A program made the position numbers and the translations under genes. Positions 26,280 through 36,013 of a stretch of 64,000 nt of DNA are shown here, piece after piece. The first letter of the stretch is position 1; each line of letters opens with the position of its first letter. The notes under the pieces are model-generated. The model did no database searches and had not been told where the DNA came from. It saw only the letters and a list, made by a program, of their open reading frames with translations. Where the stretch lies: NCBI RefSeq assembly GCF_030362935.1, contig NZ_JAUCDY010000004.1, positions 62,001 to 126,000 on the forward strand. The letters run 5' to 3'. The DNA is from Thiopseudomonas acetoxidans. Lineage in GTDB: Bacteria; Pseudomonadota; Gammaproteobacteria; Pseudomonadales; Pseudomonadaceae.

Positions 26280-27185
26280 ATGAATCCAACAGTGAATCCC
26301 CGTCGTGGTTATGTGCTTGGCCTTACGGCTTACTGCGTGTGGGGTATGTTTCCTTTGTACTTTAAGACGCTTGAAGGGACTCCAGCGATTGAAGTAGTGA
26401 TGCACCGTATTATTTGGTCTGCAATTTTCGGCGCTTTTTTATTGCTGATTTGGCGTCACCCCGGCTGGTTAAATGAATTAATTAAACACCCTAAGCGTTT
26501 GCTGGCTTTGGTGCTGTCAGGCTGCTTAATCGCCAGCAACTGGTTGACCTATGTATGGGCGGTACACAACGAGCATATGGTAGAGGCCAGTTTGGGGTAT
26601 TACATTAATCCGCTGGTGAATGTGATGCTGGCGCTGGTGTTTTTGCGCGAAAGCCTAAGGCGCATGCAGTGGATGGCTTTGGGACTTGCTGGCCTAGGTG
26701 TCAGCGTGCAAATTTGGCAACTGGGTACAGTGCCGTGGATTGCATTAATTTTAGCTTTTTCTTTTGGTCTTTATGGATTGATCCGCAAGCAAGCACCTGT
26801 GGCAGCTTTGCCTGGGTTGGTGGTTGAGACCTGGATGCTGTTGCCCGCTGCTTTGATTTGGCTGTGGTTAAGCCCGGAAGCGGTGGCAGCACAGCCTGGA
26901 TTTTGGGGCAGTAAAGAGATGCTATGGTTGGCAGCGGCAGGACCTATAACGCTATTACCGCTGCTGTCCTTTAATGGTGCGGCTAAACACCTGCCGTATT
27001 CGACCATAGCTTTTTTGCAGTACATCACCCCCACGGTGCTTTTATTATTGGCGGTGCTGTTGTTCGGAGAACCCTTCACTGCCAGTGCCTGGCTTAGTTT
27101 CGCCTTTATTTGGGCCGCACTGGCAGTTTATAGTTGGGATGCATGGAGGATTTTACGTCGCACCCGAAAAACGGGTGTTATTTAG
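26280..27185 (+). CDS. rarD: EamA-family permease RarD
   Basis: 301 residues with ten hydrophobic helices in two EamA-like halves. The RarD start GYVLGLTAYCVWGMFPLYFK and the central NWLTYVWAVHN are present. RarD is a drug/metabolite superfamily transporter; the name comes from chloramphenicol resistance, but its natural substrate is not certain. It stands between the nir block and the convergent chemoreceptor gene and has no obvious link with denitrification. Confidence 0.9.
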   Translation: MNPTVNPRRGYVLGLTAYCVWGMFPLYFKTLEGTPAIEVVMHRIIWSAIFGAFLLLIWRHPGWLNELIKHPKRLLALVLSGCLIASNWLTYVWAVHNEHMVEASLGYYINPLVNVMLALVFLRESLRRMQWMALGLAGLGVSVQIWQLGTVPWIALILAFSFGLYGLIRKQAPVAALPGLVVETWMLLPAALIWLWLSPEAVAAQPGFWGSKEMLWLAAAGPITLLPLLSFNGAAKHLPYSTIAFLQYITPTVLLLLAVLLFGEPFTASAWLSFAFIWAALAVYSWDAWRILRRTRKTGVI

Positions 27186-27199
27186 AGGCTCCTTAGTCC

Positions 27200-29146
27200 T
27201 TATTTGCTCTTTTGTTCAATCTGTCCTAGTAGATGAACAACCTTTTCAGATAACGGCTCAATTTGCTGGTACAGCTGTTCAGCCTCTACAAGCTTGTTAC
27301 TTTCACGCAGCTCAATAATTTGTCTGATTATACTGTGCAGTTCGGCGTGCGGAGCATCTAGGTTTTTCATTTCAGGCAAGTGTCCATACTGTTTTAACCC
27401 TTCGCCGAAATACCACTTGCCCAGAGCGCAATCCTTGTGCGAAGTTGCTTCGGCGCGCGTCAGGCTGCCTTTGTTATCAAGGTAGGCGCGCAACCGACCT
27501 TTCCAAGCGACGTGGGCAGTTTTTGCGGCGGTTAAATCAACCCCTTTTACGTTGGAGCGGAAGTGGGCGGTCAACGTGCGCAGTCTATCCATCTGCTCAT
27601 GAATCTGTGCGGTAGCTGTAACAGTATCGTTGGCGTCAATACTGGTTTTTTCAGCAATGCCAGTGATGTTGGTAATCGAGCTATCCATTTCAGCTGCCAC
27701 CTGACTTTGTTCTTCTGCAGCTGTAGCAATTTGGGTGCTCATTTCAGTAATCGAAGTAACAGACTGCACAATGTTATCCAGTGCGCTATCAGCTGCGGTC
27801 GTATCGTCGATCGTGGCCTGTGTTTGTTCCTGGCTTTCTGCCATTAAGTCAGCTGCTCGACGTGATTGGTTTTGTAAGCGTTCAATAATGGTACGAATGT
27901 TTTCAGTAGACTGCTGGGTACGCTGCGCCAGTGTACGTACTTCGTCGGCTACTACAGCAAAACCACGGCCCTGTTCGCCAGCACGTGCAGCTTCAATGGC
28001 AGCGTTTAATGCCAGTAAGTTGGTTTGTTCGGCAATGGCGCTAATCACCTGCATGACCTGACCTACTTCATGACTATCCTGTTGTAGCAGTTGCATGGCT
28101 GCAGAGCCTTGTTCGACTTTATCGGCCAGCTCTCTAATGCTGCGGATAGTTTGCGTAACTATTTGACGGCCGTTTTGTGCTTCTAATTGCGCTTGTTCAG
28201 CTGCTTCGGCGGTCAACACAGTATTGTGAGCAACTTCTTGCACGGTGGCCGCCATTTCATTCATGGCTGTGGCTACTTGGTCGATTTCGCTGTGCTGGGA
28301 TTGAACACCGCGCGCGGTTTGCTCTAGTCGTTGCGCAACACCATCAATAGTTGTGCTTACTTCGGCTGTTGCTTGCATAACGCCGCCGACCAGTTTGCCA
28401 ATATGGGTCACCATATCGTTATAGGCCGTGAACATTTGCCCTACTTCGTTATCTAAGCGGTCAATTTCAAGCGTGTGGGAAAAATCGCCTGCTCCAACTG
28501 AGTAAAGGTGTTCTCGTAATCTGTGCACCTGATTCATAAGCACACTCATACCGAAAATTCGTCCAAAGGTGACGAGGATTAAAATAATAACGGTGGAGCC
28601 AAAGGCTACATAGAGTTGTTGTTTGGCGTCAGCTTGCGCTAAGGTTTCCATCATCATTACTGCGGCGTTCATTTCTTTTAGAACTATGGGTGAGCGTTCG
28701 TGAATTGCGCTTAGATACTCAGGGTTGTGTTGCTCTACGTAATTGATGATGGATTGTTTGTAGTCTTGCCAGAGGTGCTCCACTTTTTTAAGTTGCGCAA
28801 CAACCTCAGGGTCAGTAATGGCGCTCATGCCGCGCTCTTTATTACCTGCTAACAAAGCTTGGTGAGCGTCATCAAACTGCTTCAGGGTGGCGAGCACTGT
28901 GGCTTTTTGCTCTAAGCCTGCGCCTGTAAGCAGCGCCTCTTTAGCCGCTTTTTGGCTAAGCATTCGCTGTGCCCCCGCCACATTTATGCTGGTCGCATCA
29001 TCGCTGTGAGAGATTAATAGGTGTGCAGCTACAACAACAGTGAAAATGGCAATAAGTGAATACGAAAACAAAAATTGCTTATCAAGGCTGCGAATCCCTA
29101 TGCCACGCAAAATGGCCTGTATGACGTCGGAAATATATTTTTTCAT
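27200..29146 (-). CDS. Methyl-accepting chemotaxis protein with PilJ-type sensor and CZB domain
   Basis: 648 residues from ATG 29146; the frame runs on to a TTG at 29158. Order: helix TM1 (26-45); periplasmic PilJ-type helical domain (about 46-178) with NVAGAQRMLSQ at 55-65, a motif related to the nitrate-binding P-box of NarX and McpN; TM2 (180-202); HAMP; coiled-coil signalling region with tip ALNAAIEAARAGEQGRGFAV; C-terminal CZB domain (about 530-615) with HKDCALGKWYF, the zinc/hypochlorite-sensing Cys site. P. aeruginosa McpN senses nitrate through the same kind of sensor. Position between nir and nos supports nitrate or nitrite sensing, but the ligand is inferred. Confidence 0.88.
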   Translation of the reverse strand: MKKYISDVIQAILRGIGIRSLDKQFLFSYSLIAIFTVVVAAHLLISHSDDATSINVAGAQRMLSQKAAKEALLTGAGLEQKATVLATLKQFDDAHQALLAGNKERGMSAITDPEVVAQLKKVEHLWQDYKQSIINYVEQHNPEYLSAIHERSPIVLKEMNAAVMMMETLAQADAKQQLYVAFGSTVIILILVTFGRIFGMSVLMNQVHRLREHLYSVGAGDFSHTLEIDRLDNEVGQMFTAYNDMVTHIGKLVGGVMQATAEVSTTIDGVAQRLEQTARGVQSQHSEIDQVATAMNEMAATVQEVAHNTVLTAEAAEQAQLEAQNGRQIVTQTIRSIRELADKVEQGSAAMQLLQQDSHEVGQVMQVISAIAEQTNLLALNAAIEAARAGEQGRGFAVVADEVRTLAQRTQQSTENIRTIIERLQNQSRRAADLMAESQEQTQATIDDTTAADSALDNIVQSVTSITEMSTQIATAAEEQSQVAAEMDSSITNITGIAEKTSIDANDTVTATAQIHEQMDRLRTLTAHFRSNVKGVDLTAAKTAHVAWKGRLRAYLDNKGSLTRAEATSHKDCALGKWYFGEGLKQYGHLPEMKNLDAPHAELHSIIRQIIELRESNKLVEAEQLYQQIEPLSEKVVHLLGQIEQKSK

Positions 29147-29519
29147 AGTGGCACCCAATAATTATTAGAGTTGGTTTTGGTCACGTGCTATAGGCAGACA
29201 GGTGTGTGAACCAGAGTCAAAATTTTAACTGCCAGATAACCATGCAGGTATTGTGCCATCATGATTATAGCGAATTGTCGCAGTCTTCTTTGCTGGGTTA
29301 GGCAGTATTGATGCTCGCATCTGGACAAGTGCTGTCATGGATCAGTGTATTGCATGCTAAAAAGGCGTAGCGCCAGTAGGGGGGATTGAGTGAGGTGCGA
29401 GTTTCAAAGATTTCATTCTTTGTAAACTAATAAAAAAATAAATTGATTGCGATCATGCGCCGCACACACATAGGCTGGGTTAGTATGAATTAAGTTACAA
29501 ATGATAAGGCAGGAAAGCT
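29147..29519. other. Chemoreceptor-nosR divergent spacer
   Basis: No gene is seen. It holds the FNR-type box and promoter of nosR (29443-29486) and a short dyad CAAAGA-6-TCTTTG at 29405-29422 of unknown use. The chemoreceptor promoter is not recognised. Confidence 0.5.
29443..29456 (+). promoter_or_regulatory. FNR/ANR/DNR box upstream of nosR
   Basis: TTGAT-TGCG-ATCAT matches TTGATNNNNATCAA at nine of ten defined positions. TAGTAT at 29481-29486 is a suitable -10 if the box is centred near -42, giving a start about 27-30 bases before nosR. Together with the nirS-nirQ box this ties nitrite and nitrous oxide reduction to the same oxygen/NO signal. Confidence 0.75.
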
Positions 29520-31697
29520 ATGACGGTTGCGGCACCCCAAAGCGCAGGAATTAAATACTTACGCCAAAGCTTCTGGATTTGGTTGTTAATGTTTTGGACA
29601 AGCTTGGCACTTGCCCAGCCACTGAGCCCGTTAGAGAGGCAGCGTATTGCTACAGTGCTGCCTGAAGTGAACGTTATTTCAGAGCCGGCAGAAGAGTTCG
29701 GCGTAAGAACGCTAAAAAAAGGCGACGAATTACAGGGCTACGCATTCGAAAGTATCAATGTCGTTAATATCCCTGCCTACTCGGGCAAGCCTATCAATAT
29801 GCAGGTGGTGCTAGGTTTAGATGGCACCATCCTTGACGCTTACGTATTGCATCATGACGAACCTATTCTACTCATTGGTATTCCTGAGCAAAAACTGCAC
29901 GATTTTGCAGCTAAATATCAAGGAATTAATGTTGAGCAGCGCGTAGTTATCGGGCGTACCAAAGATGAAACAGCGGTAACTATTGATGCAGTAAGTGGCG
30001 CAACGGTTACGGTAATGGTGGTTAACGAGATCGTCATGCGTGCTGCACACCGAGTTGCAGTGTCGCTGGGTCTGGTTGAAGCACACAGCGAGATTAAATC
30101 TAAGCCCGCTACTATCCTCAAAGACTATTTCAGACCATCAGATTGGCATACGCTGACCGGTGACGGTTCAGTGAGACGTATGCTGCTCAACCATGGTCAG
30201 GTTGATGATGCTTTTATCGGTACGGAAGCTGAAGGTGTTGAGGCGGTTGCTGAGGATCAACGAGATACACCCTTTATTGATCTGTATTTAGCGGACTTAA
30301 CAGTGCCAACCATTGGCCGCAACATTTTGGGCGACAAGCAATACCAAGCGATTATGGAAGAGCTTAACGAGGGTGATCATGCCATGATGGTTGTGGCTAA
30401 TGGTGACTACTCATTTAAAGGCTCGGGTTATGTGCGTGGCGGTATTTTCGACCGTATCCAGATGCGTCAGTTTGGTGAAGTTATCAGCTTTAGAGACTTG
30501 GATTTCTTCCGTCTCAGTGATGTGTATGCGCAAGGCATGCCAAATTTTACTGAGATGGGTATTTTTATTGCGCGCTCACAATACGCCGTGGACCCGGGCA
30601 GCCCTCTAAGCTTTGAGCTGTTGGTGCGCCGTCAAACCGGTCCCGTAGACAGTATTTTTACCAGCTTTGAACTGGGCTACCAGCTACCTGAAGAATACAT
30701 TGATCGACCGGCTTTAACCGCTTCAGAGCAGGCCGCTATTGATGAAGCTAATCGTCCGCTGTGGCTGAGTGTTTGGTATCAAAAAAGCTTCCAAATATCG
30801 ATTATCTCAATAGCGCTGATTGTACTGGTAGCAGTCTTATTTATGCAGGACTTCCTAGCGCGTCGTCCGGGTTTACTGCACACAATCCGAATCGCTTACT
30901 TGACCTTCACTGTGGTGTTTATTGGCTGGTATGCCTTGGGTCAAATCTCAGTGGTTAACGTGTTTACCTTTGTGCACTCATTTATGGGTGACTTTAGGTG
31001 GGAGACGTTTCTGATTGATCCCGTGATATTTATTATGTGGAGCTTTGTGGCGGTGAGTATTCTGCTCTGGGGTCGTGGAGTATTCTGTGGCTGGCTCTGT
31101 CCTTTTGGTGCCCTGCAGGAATTGATTAATGAAGCCGCACGCAAGTTAAAAGTTAAGCAGTATGAGTTGCCTTGGGCTGTGCACGAGCGCTTATGGGCGG
31201 TGAAGTACATTATCTTGCTGGCTCTGTTCGGATTGTCACTTGACTCCATTGCCACGGCAGAAAAATATGCTGAGGTTGAGCCATTCAAGACCGCTATTAC
31301 GCTGCATTTTGTGCGTGAGTGGGGTTTCGTTCTCTATGCTGTTGTTTTATTGGTAATCAATATCTTTACCCGCAAAGTGTATTGCCGCTACATCTGTCCT
31401 TTAGGAGCAGCTTTGGCGATACCAACACAATTACGTTTGTTCGACTGGCTTAAGCGTCGCAAAGAGTGCGGTACGCCTTGTCAGTTATGTGCCGTTGAGT
31501 GTGAGGTGCAGGCGATTCACCCAGATGGACATATTAATGCCAACGAGTGTCACCACTGTCTGGATTGTCAGGTTACCTACTACAACGACGACCGATGCCC
31601 GCCGTTGGTGGCAAAAAAGAAACGCCGCCAACGTAATAAAGCTGCTCCTGAGGAGCCGCAAATCATTCCAGCCGTACAGCTGGATGTTTCGCCCTGA
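29520..31697 (+). CDS. nosR: NosR, membrane iron-sulfur flavoprotein for N2O respiration
   Basis: 725 residues. A signal/anchor at about 15-32 precedes a periplasmic FMN-binding domain (SGAT at about 158-161, the covalent FMN threonine). Several membrane helices follow, with NapH-like CGWLCPFGALQE and CRYICPLGA, and a cytoplasmic ferredoxin domain with CGTPCQLCAVEC and a CHHCLDC cluster ending in NDDRCPP. NosR passes quinol electrons towards NosZ and is needed for nos expression. Ribosome site AGGAAAG. First gene of nosRZDFYL. Confidence 0.95.
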   Translation: MTVAAPQSAGIKYLRQSFWIWLLMFWTSLALAQPLSPLERQRIATVLPEVNVISEPAEEFGVRTLKKGDELQGYAFESINVVNIPAYSGKPINMQVVLGLDGTILDAYVLHHDEPILLIGIPEQKLHDFAAKYQGINVEQRVVIGRTKDETAVTIDAVSGATVTVMVVNEIVMRAAHRVAVSLGLVEAHSEIKSKPATILKDYFRPSDWHTLTGDGSVRRMLLNHGQVDDAFIGTEAEGVEAVAEDQRDTPFIDLYLADLTVPTIGRNILGDKQYQAIMEELNEGDHAMMVVANGDYSFKGSGYVRGGIFDRIQMRQFGEVISFRDLDFFRLSDVYAQGMPNFTEMGIFIARSQYAVDPGSPLSFELLVRRQTGPVDSIFTSFELGYQLPEEYIDRPALTASEQAAIDEANRPLWLSVWYQKSFQISIISIALIVLVAVLFMQDFLARRPGLLHTIRIAYLTFTVVFIGWYALGQISVVNVFTFVHSFMGDFRWETFLIDPVIFIMWSFVAVSILLWGRGVFCGWLCPFGALQELINEAARKLKVKQYELPWAVHERLWAVKYIILLALFGLSLDSIATAEKYAEVEPFKTAITLHFVREWGFVLYAVVLLVINIFTRKVYCRYICPLGAALAIPTQLRLFDWLKRRKECGTPCQLCAVECEVQAIHPDGHINANECHHCLDCQVTYYNDDRCPPLVAKKKRRQRNKAAPEEPQIIPAVQLDVSP

Positions 31698-31736
31698 CTT
31701 AGAAGAGTAAGGGTTTAATTTAGGAGAAAGTCTGTC

Positions 31737-33653
31737 ATGAGTGATAAAAAAACAACAGAAGTTGAGAAAACAGGCCTTAGTCGCCGTGGATTTCTCGGCG
31801 CCACTGCAGTAACAGGCGCCACCTTAGCTGGTGCTACAGCTCTGGGTAGTTCAGTAATGACACGCGAGTCATGGGCTGCAGCGGTAAAGGATTCACAAAA
31901 TAAAGTTCATGTAGGACCAGGTGAACTTGATGAGTATTATGGTTTCTGGAGTGGCGGTCACTCGGGTGAAGTTCGCGTATTGGGTATTCCATCCATGCGT
32001 GAGTTGATGCGTATTCCAGTATTTAATACCTGTTCTGCTACTGGTTGGGGCTTAACCAACGAAAGTAGAGAAGTGCTTGGTGATAGCGCGAAGTTCTTAA
32101 ACGGTGACTCTCACCACCCACATATTTCCATGACCGATGGTAAGTATGATGGTAAGTACCTGTTCATTAACGATAAAGCTAACAGCCGTGTTGCACGTAT
32201 TCGCTTGGACATTATGAAGTGTGACAAGATCACCACCATTCCAAACGTACAGGCAATTCACGGTTTACGTTTGCAGAAAGTACCTCACACAAAGTACGTA
32301 TTCTGTAACGCTGAATTTATTATTCCGCACCCAAATGACGGTAAAACTGATTTTGCAAACTGGGATAAATCCAACAAGTACACCATGTATAACGCAGTTG
32401 ATGCGGAAACCATGGAAGTAGCATGGCAGGTAATTGTCGACGGTAACCTCGATAACACTGATGCGTGTTACACAGGTAAGTACGCTGCTGCTACCTGCTA
32501 CAACTCAGAAGCTGCGACTGATCTTGCAGGTATGATGCGTAATGAGCGTGACTGGGTAACTGTTTTCAATATTCCACGCATTGAAGAAGAAATTAAAAAA
32601 GGTAATTTTATTACCCTTGGCGACTCTAAAGTTCCTGTTGTTGATGGTCGTAAAAAAGACGGCAAAAACTCTCGTGTAACCCGTTATATTCCTACTCCTA
32701 AAAACCCCCACGGTTTGAATACTTCACCAGATGGTAAGTACTTTATTGCCAACGGTAAGCTATCTCCAACCTGTACTATTATTGCAATTGATAGACTGGA
32801 CGACCTGTTTAACGACAAGCTCAAAGACGAGCGTGATGTAGTTGTTGGTGAGCCAGAGTTAGGCTTAGGGCCGTTACACACCACCTTTGATGGTCGCGGT
32901 AATGCGTACACCACGCTGTTTATTGATAGCCAGGTAGTGAAGTGGAACATCGAAGAAGCTGTTCAGGCATACAACGGTAAAAAAGTTAACTACATCAAGC
33001 AAAAACTCGATGTACACTACCAGCCAGGTCATAACCATGCTTCTCTGACTGAGTCTCGCGAAGCAGACGGTAAGTGGTTGGTGGTATTGAGTAAGTTCTC
33101 TAAAGACCGTTTCTTGCCGGTTGGCCCGTTACACGCAGAAAACGATCAGTTAATTGATATTTCTGGTGATGTGATGAAGCTAGTACATGATGGCCCTACC
33201 TTTGCTGAGCCGCATGACTGTATTATGGCGCGTCGTGATCAGATCAAGACCAAAAAAGTTTGGGACCGTGATGATCCATTCTTTGCTACAACGCGTGCCA
33301 TGGCGAAGAAAGACGGCATTGATCTAGAAAAAGACAACAAAGTTATTCGTGAAGGTAAGAAAGTACGGGTTTATATGACCTCTTACGCTCCATCTTACGG
33401 AATGACTGAGTTCACCGTTAACCAGGGCGATGAAGTAACTGTAATCATTACCAACTTGGATATCATCGAAGACGTTTCACACGGCTTCTGTATGGTAAAC
33501 CACGGTGTGAGCATGGAAATTAGCCCGCAACAAACAGCATCAGTGACGTTTATTGCTGATAAGCCAGGTATCCACTGGTATTACTGTAACTGGTTCTGCC
33601 ATGCACTTCACATGGAAATGGTTGGACGCATGTATGTAAAACCAGCTAAGTAA
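31737..33653 (+). CDS. nosZ: Nitrous oxide reductase (clade I, TAT-exported)
   Basis: 638 residues, the length of Pseudomonas NosZ. It reduces N2O to N2 in the periplasm as a dimer. The twin-arginine signal SRRGFLGATAVTGATLAG marks clade I. The propeller carries CuZ histidines, including SHHPHISM. The C-terminal cupredoxin has the CuA motif CNWFCHALHMEM (Cys617, Cys621, His625, Met628), plus DVSHGF. It lies 39 bases after nosR with AGGAG upstream. An intrinsic terminator follows, so nosDFYL probably needs read-through or its own promoter. Confidence 0.97.
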   Translation: MSDKKTTEVEKTGLSRRGFLGATAVTGATLAGATALGSSVMTRESWAAAVKDSQNKVHVGPGELDEYYGFWSGGHSGEVRVLGIPSMRELMRIPVFNTCSATGWGLTNESREVLGDSAKFLNGDSHHPHISMTDGKYDGKYLFINDKANSRVARIRLDIMKCDKITTIPNVQAIHGLRLQKVPHTKYVFCNAEFIIPHPNDGKTDFANWDKSNKYTMYNAVDAETMEVAWQVIVDGNLDNTDACYTGKYAAATCYNSEAATDLAGMMRNERDWVTVFNIPRIEEEIKKGNFITLGDSKVPVVDGRKKDGKNSRVTRYIPTPKNPHGLNTSPDGKYFIANGKLSPTCTIIAIDRLDDLFNDKLKDERDVVVGEPELGLGPLHTTFDGRGNAYTTLFIDSQVVKWNIEEAVQAYNGKKVNYIKQKLDVHYQPGHNHASLTESREADGKWLVVLSKFSKDRFLPVGPLHAENDQLIDISGDVMKLVHDGPTFAEPHDCIMARRDQIKTKKVWDRDDPFFATTRAMAKKDGIDLEKDNKVIREGKKVRVYMTSYAPSYGMTEFTVNQGDEVTVIITNLDIIEDVSHGFCMVNHGVSMEISPQQTASVTFIADKPGIHWYYCNWFCHALHMEMVGRMYVKPAK

Positions 33654-33664
33654 GCTGGAATAAT

Positions 33665-33703
33665 CCATGCGCTCCTTAATGGGGGCGCATGGTTTTTATT
33701 TTT
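33665..33703 (+). terminator. Rho-independent terminator after nosZ
   Basis: CCATGCGCTCC at 33665-33675 pairs with GGGGCGCATGG at 33682-33692 (one mismatch) and is followed by TTTTTATTTTT. It lies just after the nosZ stop and ahead of nosD, and would make nosZ mRNA more plentiful than the maturation genes. Confidence 0.85.
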
Positions 33704-33722
33704 AACCAAGTAAGGCTTGTGC

Positions 33723-35105
33723 ATGGGTGTCAAACGTTTCATTCATACTGTGATTTGCTTTGTCGCTTTCTTTGCGACCAGCATGGCTATAGCAGCGCAA
33801 GTTCCAGACGTTCCAGACGTTCCAGAAGCAGCCAATCATTTACAGCTTCATGCGATTCAAGCAGCACCTGAAGCAGACACAAGTCTCATCTCTATAACAA
33901 CACTTCCTATAGAACAAATTAATGAGCATGTATGGCGCTTGCCGGCTGGTGTGTACCACGGCAACTTTGTCATTGATGTTCCCATTCAACTTGAATGCGC
34001 CGCAGGTGCGATCTTCAATGCAAATGGACATAAAAACGCAATCAACATCCGTGCCCATGATGTAACACTTAAAAAATGCCAGATTGAAAACTGGGGGAGC
34101 AACCTCACCAATATGGAAGCAGGTGTTTTTGTCGAACGCACGGCAAGAAATGCAAACATAGTAGAGAACTCCTTAAAAGGGCAAGGTTTTGGGCTCTGGG
34201 TTGATGCTACTAGAGACGTAAGCATTATCCGCAACCAAGTCCAGGGCGATGACAATCTGCGTACCCAAGACCGTGGCAACGGCATCCATTTATTTGCAGT
34301 ACGTGATGCCACTATTCAAGGCAATGAAATTTGGCATGTGCGCGATGGGATTTATATCGAAGCCTCCAACGACAATATTATCGACGGCAATAATTTGCGT
34401 GATATGCGTTACGGCATTCACTACATGTTTTCCAATCGCAACCATGTAACCAATAACAGCACCACGCGCACGCGTACAGGCTACGCACTGATGCAAAGCC
34501 GCCAGTTAACTGTGCTTAACAACCGCTCTGACCACGACCAGAACTATGGCGTGCTACTCAATTACATCATTAATTCAACTATCCAGAATAATTATGCCAC
34601 CGATGTGCAGCCCGGTTCTGGAGATGGTGTACATATCAGCGGTGCCGAAGGTAAAGGGCTGTTTATTTATAACTCCCTGTTTAATACCGTGTCGGGTAAC
34701 TCTTTTGTCAACAGCGCCTTGGGTGTGCATCTCACCGCAGGTTCTGAGGATAACAAGATTTACGACAATGCCTTTATCAATAACCAACAGCAGGTTAAAT
34801 ATGTCGCCATTCGTTATCAGGAATGGTCACATGAAGGTCGTGGCAACTACTGGAGCGACTATTTAGGCTGGGATCGTAATGACGATGGCATAGGCGATGT
34901 GCCCTATGAACCTAACGATAACGTAGACCGATTGCTGTGGACTTATCCGCAAGTACGCTTGCTAATGCACAGCCCTAGTATTGAACTGCTACGTTGGGTG
35001 CAGCGGGCGTTTCCCGTGGTGAAATATCCAGGCGTGCAAGATAGTTATCCGTTAATGCGACCACCACAAAGGTTGCCGACAGCGTCACAAGGAACACAAC
35101 AATGA
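33723..35105 (+). CDS. nosD: NosD, periplasmic copper-site assembly protein
   Basis: 460 residues from ATG 33723, preceded by AAGG; the frame opens at a TTG at 33717. A signal peptide ends near SMAIAAQ. A right-handed beta-helix (CASH/NosD repeats) follows, rich in N-x-I/G-N turns such as NNIIDGNNLRDMRYGIHYMF. NosD works with the NosFY transporter to supply sulfur for the CuZ centre of NosZ. Just past the signal peptide a triple 9-bp repeat (33801-33827) gives VPDVPDVPE. nosF overlaps its end by four bases. Confidence 0.94.
   Translation: MGVKRFIHTVICFVAFFATSMAIAAQVPDVPDVPEAANHLQLHAIQAAPEADTSLISITTLPIEQINEHVWRLPAGVYHGNFVIDVPIQLECAAGAIFNANGHKNAINIRAHDVTLKKCQIENWGSNLTNMEAGVFVERTARNANIVENSLKGQGFGLWVDATRDVSIIRNQVQGDDNLRTQDRGNGIHLFAVRDATIQGNEIWHVRDGIYIEASNDNIIDGNNLRDMRYGIHYMFSNRNHVTNNSTTRTRTGYALMQSRQLTVLNNRSDHDQNYGVLLNYIINSTIQNNYATDVQPGSGDGVHISGAEGKGLFIYNSLFNTVSGNSFVNSALGVHLTAGSEDNKIYDNAFINNQQQVKYVAIRYQEWSHEGRGNYWSDYLGWDRNDDGIGDVPYEPNDNVDRLLWTYPQVRLLMHSPSIELLRWVQRAFPVVKYPGVQDSYPLMRPPQRLPTASQGTQQ
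33801..33827 (+). repeat. Triple 9-bp tandem repeat in nosD
   Basis: GTTCCAGAC occurs twice and then GTTCCAGAA, in frame, encoding VPD-VPD-VPE right after the signal peptide. The count could vary between strains by slippage without breaking the frame. Confidence 0.8.
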
Positions 35106-36013
35106 CTGTAGTGGTAGAACTCAAACAGGTGCAGCAAAGCTATGGCGACTTGCAGGTGCTGCACGATATGAATTGGCAATTACGTGCCGGAGAGGTGCTG
35201 GGGCTGTTTGGCCATAACGGTGCAGGAAAAACCACCACGGTGCGGCTTATTTTGGGTTTAATCCAAGCATCTTCAGGCCAGGTGCGGGTGTTGGGTGGTG
35301 AGGCCAGTGAGTCTCGAGTTCGCCAACAAATTGGTTTTTTACCTGAAAACGTGATGTTTTATCCGCAACTGACAGGTCGTGAAACGTTGCAGCACTTTGC
35401 ACGTTTAAAAGATGCACCGCTTGCACAGGTAGATGCGTTGCTGGCGCAAGTGGGCCTTACTGCTGCCGCCAGCAAGCGTGTGAAAACCTATTCAAAAGGA
35501 ATGCGCCAGCGTTTAGGTTTGGCGCAAGCACTGTTAGGCGAACCTAAATTACTAATCTTAGATGAGCCTACCGTGGGGCTTGACCCTATTGCTACACAAG
35601 AGCTGTACCGACTTATTGGCCGGCTTAAAGATTCGGGAACCAGTATTATTATTTGTTCACACGTTTTACCGGGTGTGGAGTCTTATATCGATCGTGCCGT
35701 TGTGCTGGCGCGTGGTTATTTAGAGGCAGAAGGCAATCTCTACGAACTGCGCGAACAAGCAGGTTTACCGGTGCGAATTCGCGTGCAAGGCCTTGTTGGT
35801 GAGTTTAAACATCCAGAAGTGCAGGCGCAGCGACCGTTAAGTCAGGGCTGGCTCGAACTGAGCGTCAACCCCGCCGCTAAGCTGAGTGTAGTGCAGGAGC
35901 TGCTTAAGTTGCAGCCCAGCGATTTAGAAGTGCGCCCACCCTCACTTGAGGATATTTATATTTACTACATGGAAAAAGCGGGTGCCGTGGGTATTGCAGG
36001 AGTACAGCAATGA
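35102..36013 (+). CDS. nosF: NosF, ABC transporter ATPase
   Basis: 303 residues. Walker A is GHNGAGKTTT, the signature is YSKGMRQRLGLAQ, and Walker B is LLILDEPTVGLDP. With NosY it forms the ABC transporter that works with NosD for N2O reductase maturation. It starts inside the last four bases of nosD and overlaps nosY by four, a tightly coupled unit. Confidence 0.95.
   Translation: MTVVVELKQVQQSYGDLQVLHDMNWQLRAGEVLGLFGHNGAGKTTTVRLILGLIQASSGQVRVLGGEASESRVRQQIGFLPENVMFYPQLTGRETLQHFARLKDAPLAQVDALLAQVGLTAAASKRVKTYSKGMRQRLGLAQALLGEPKLLILDEPTVGLDPIATQELYRLIGRLKDSGTSIIICSHVLPGVESYIDRAVVLARGYLEAEGNLYELREQAGLPVRIRVQGLVGEFKHPEVQAQRPLSQGWLELSVNPAAKLSVVQELLKLQPSDLEVRPPSLEDIYIYYMEKAGAVGIAGVQQ

Noticed and set aside
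29405..29422. Dyad CAAAGA-6-TCTTTG as a regulator site upstream of nosR
   Set aside because: Short; could be chance. It matches no known operator, so it is only mentioned in the spacer entry.
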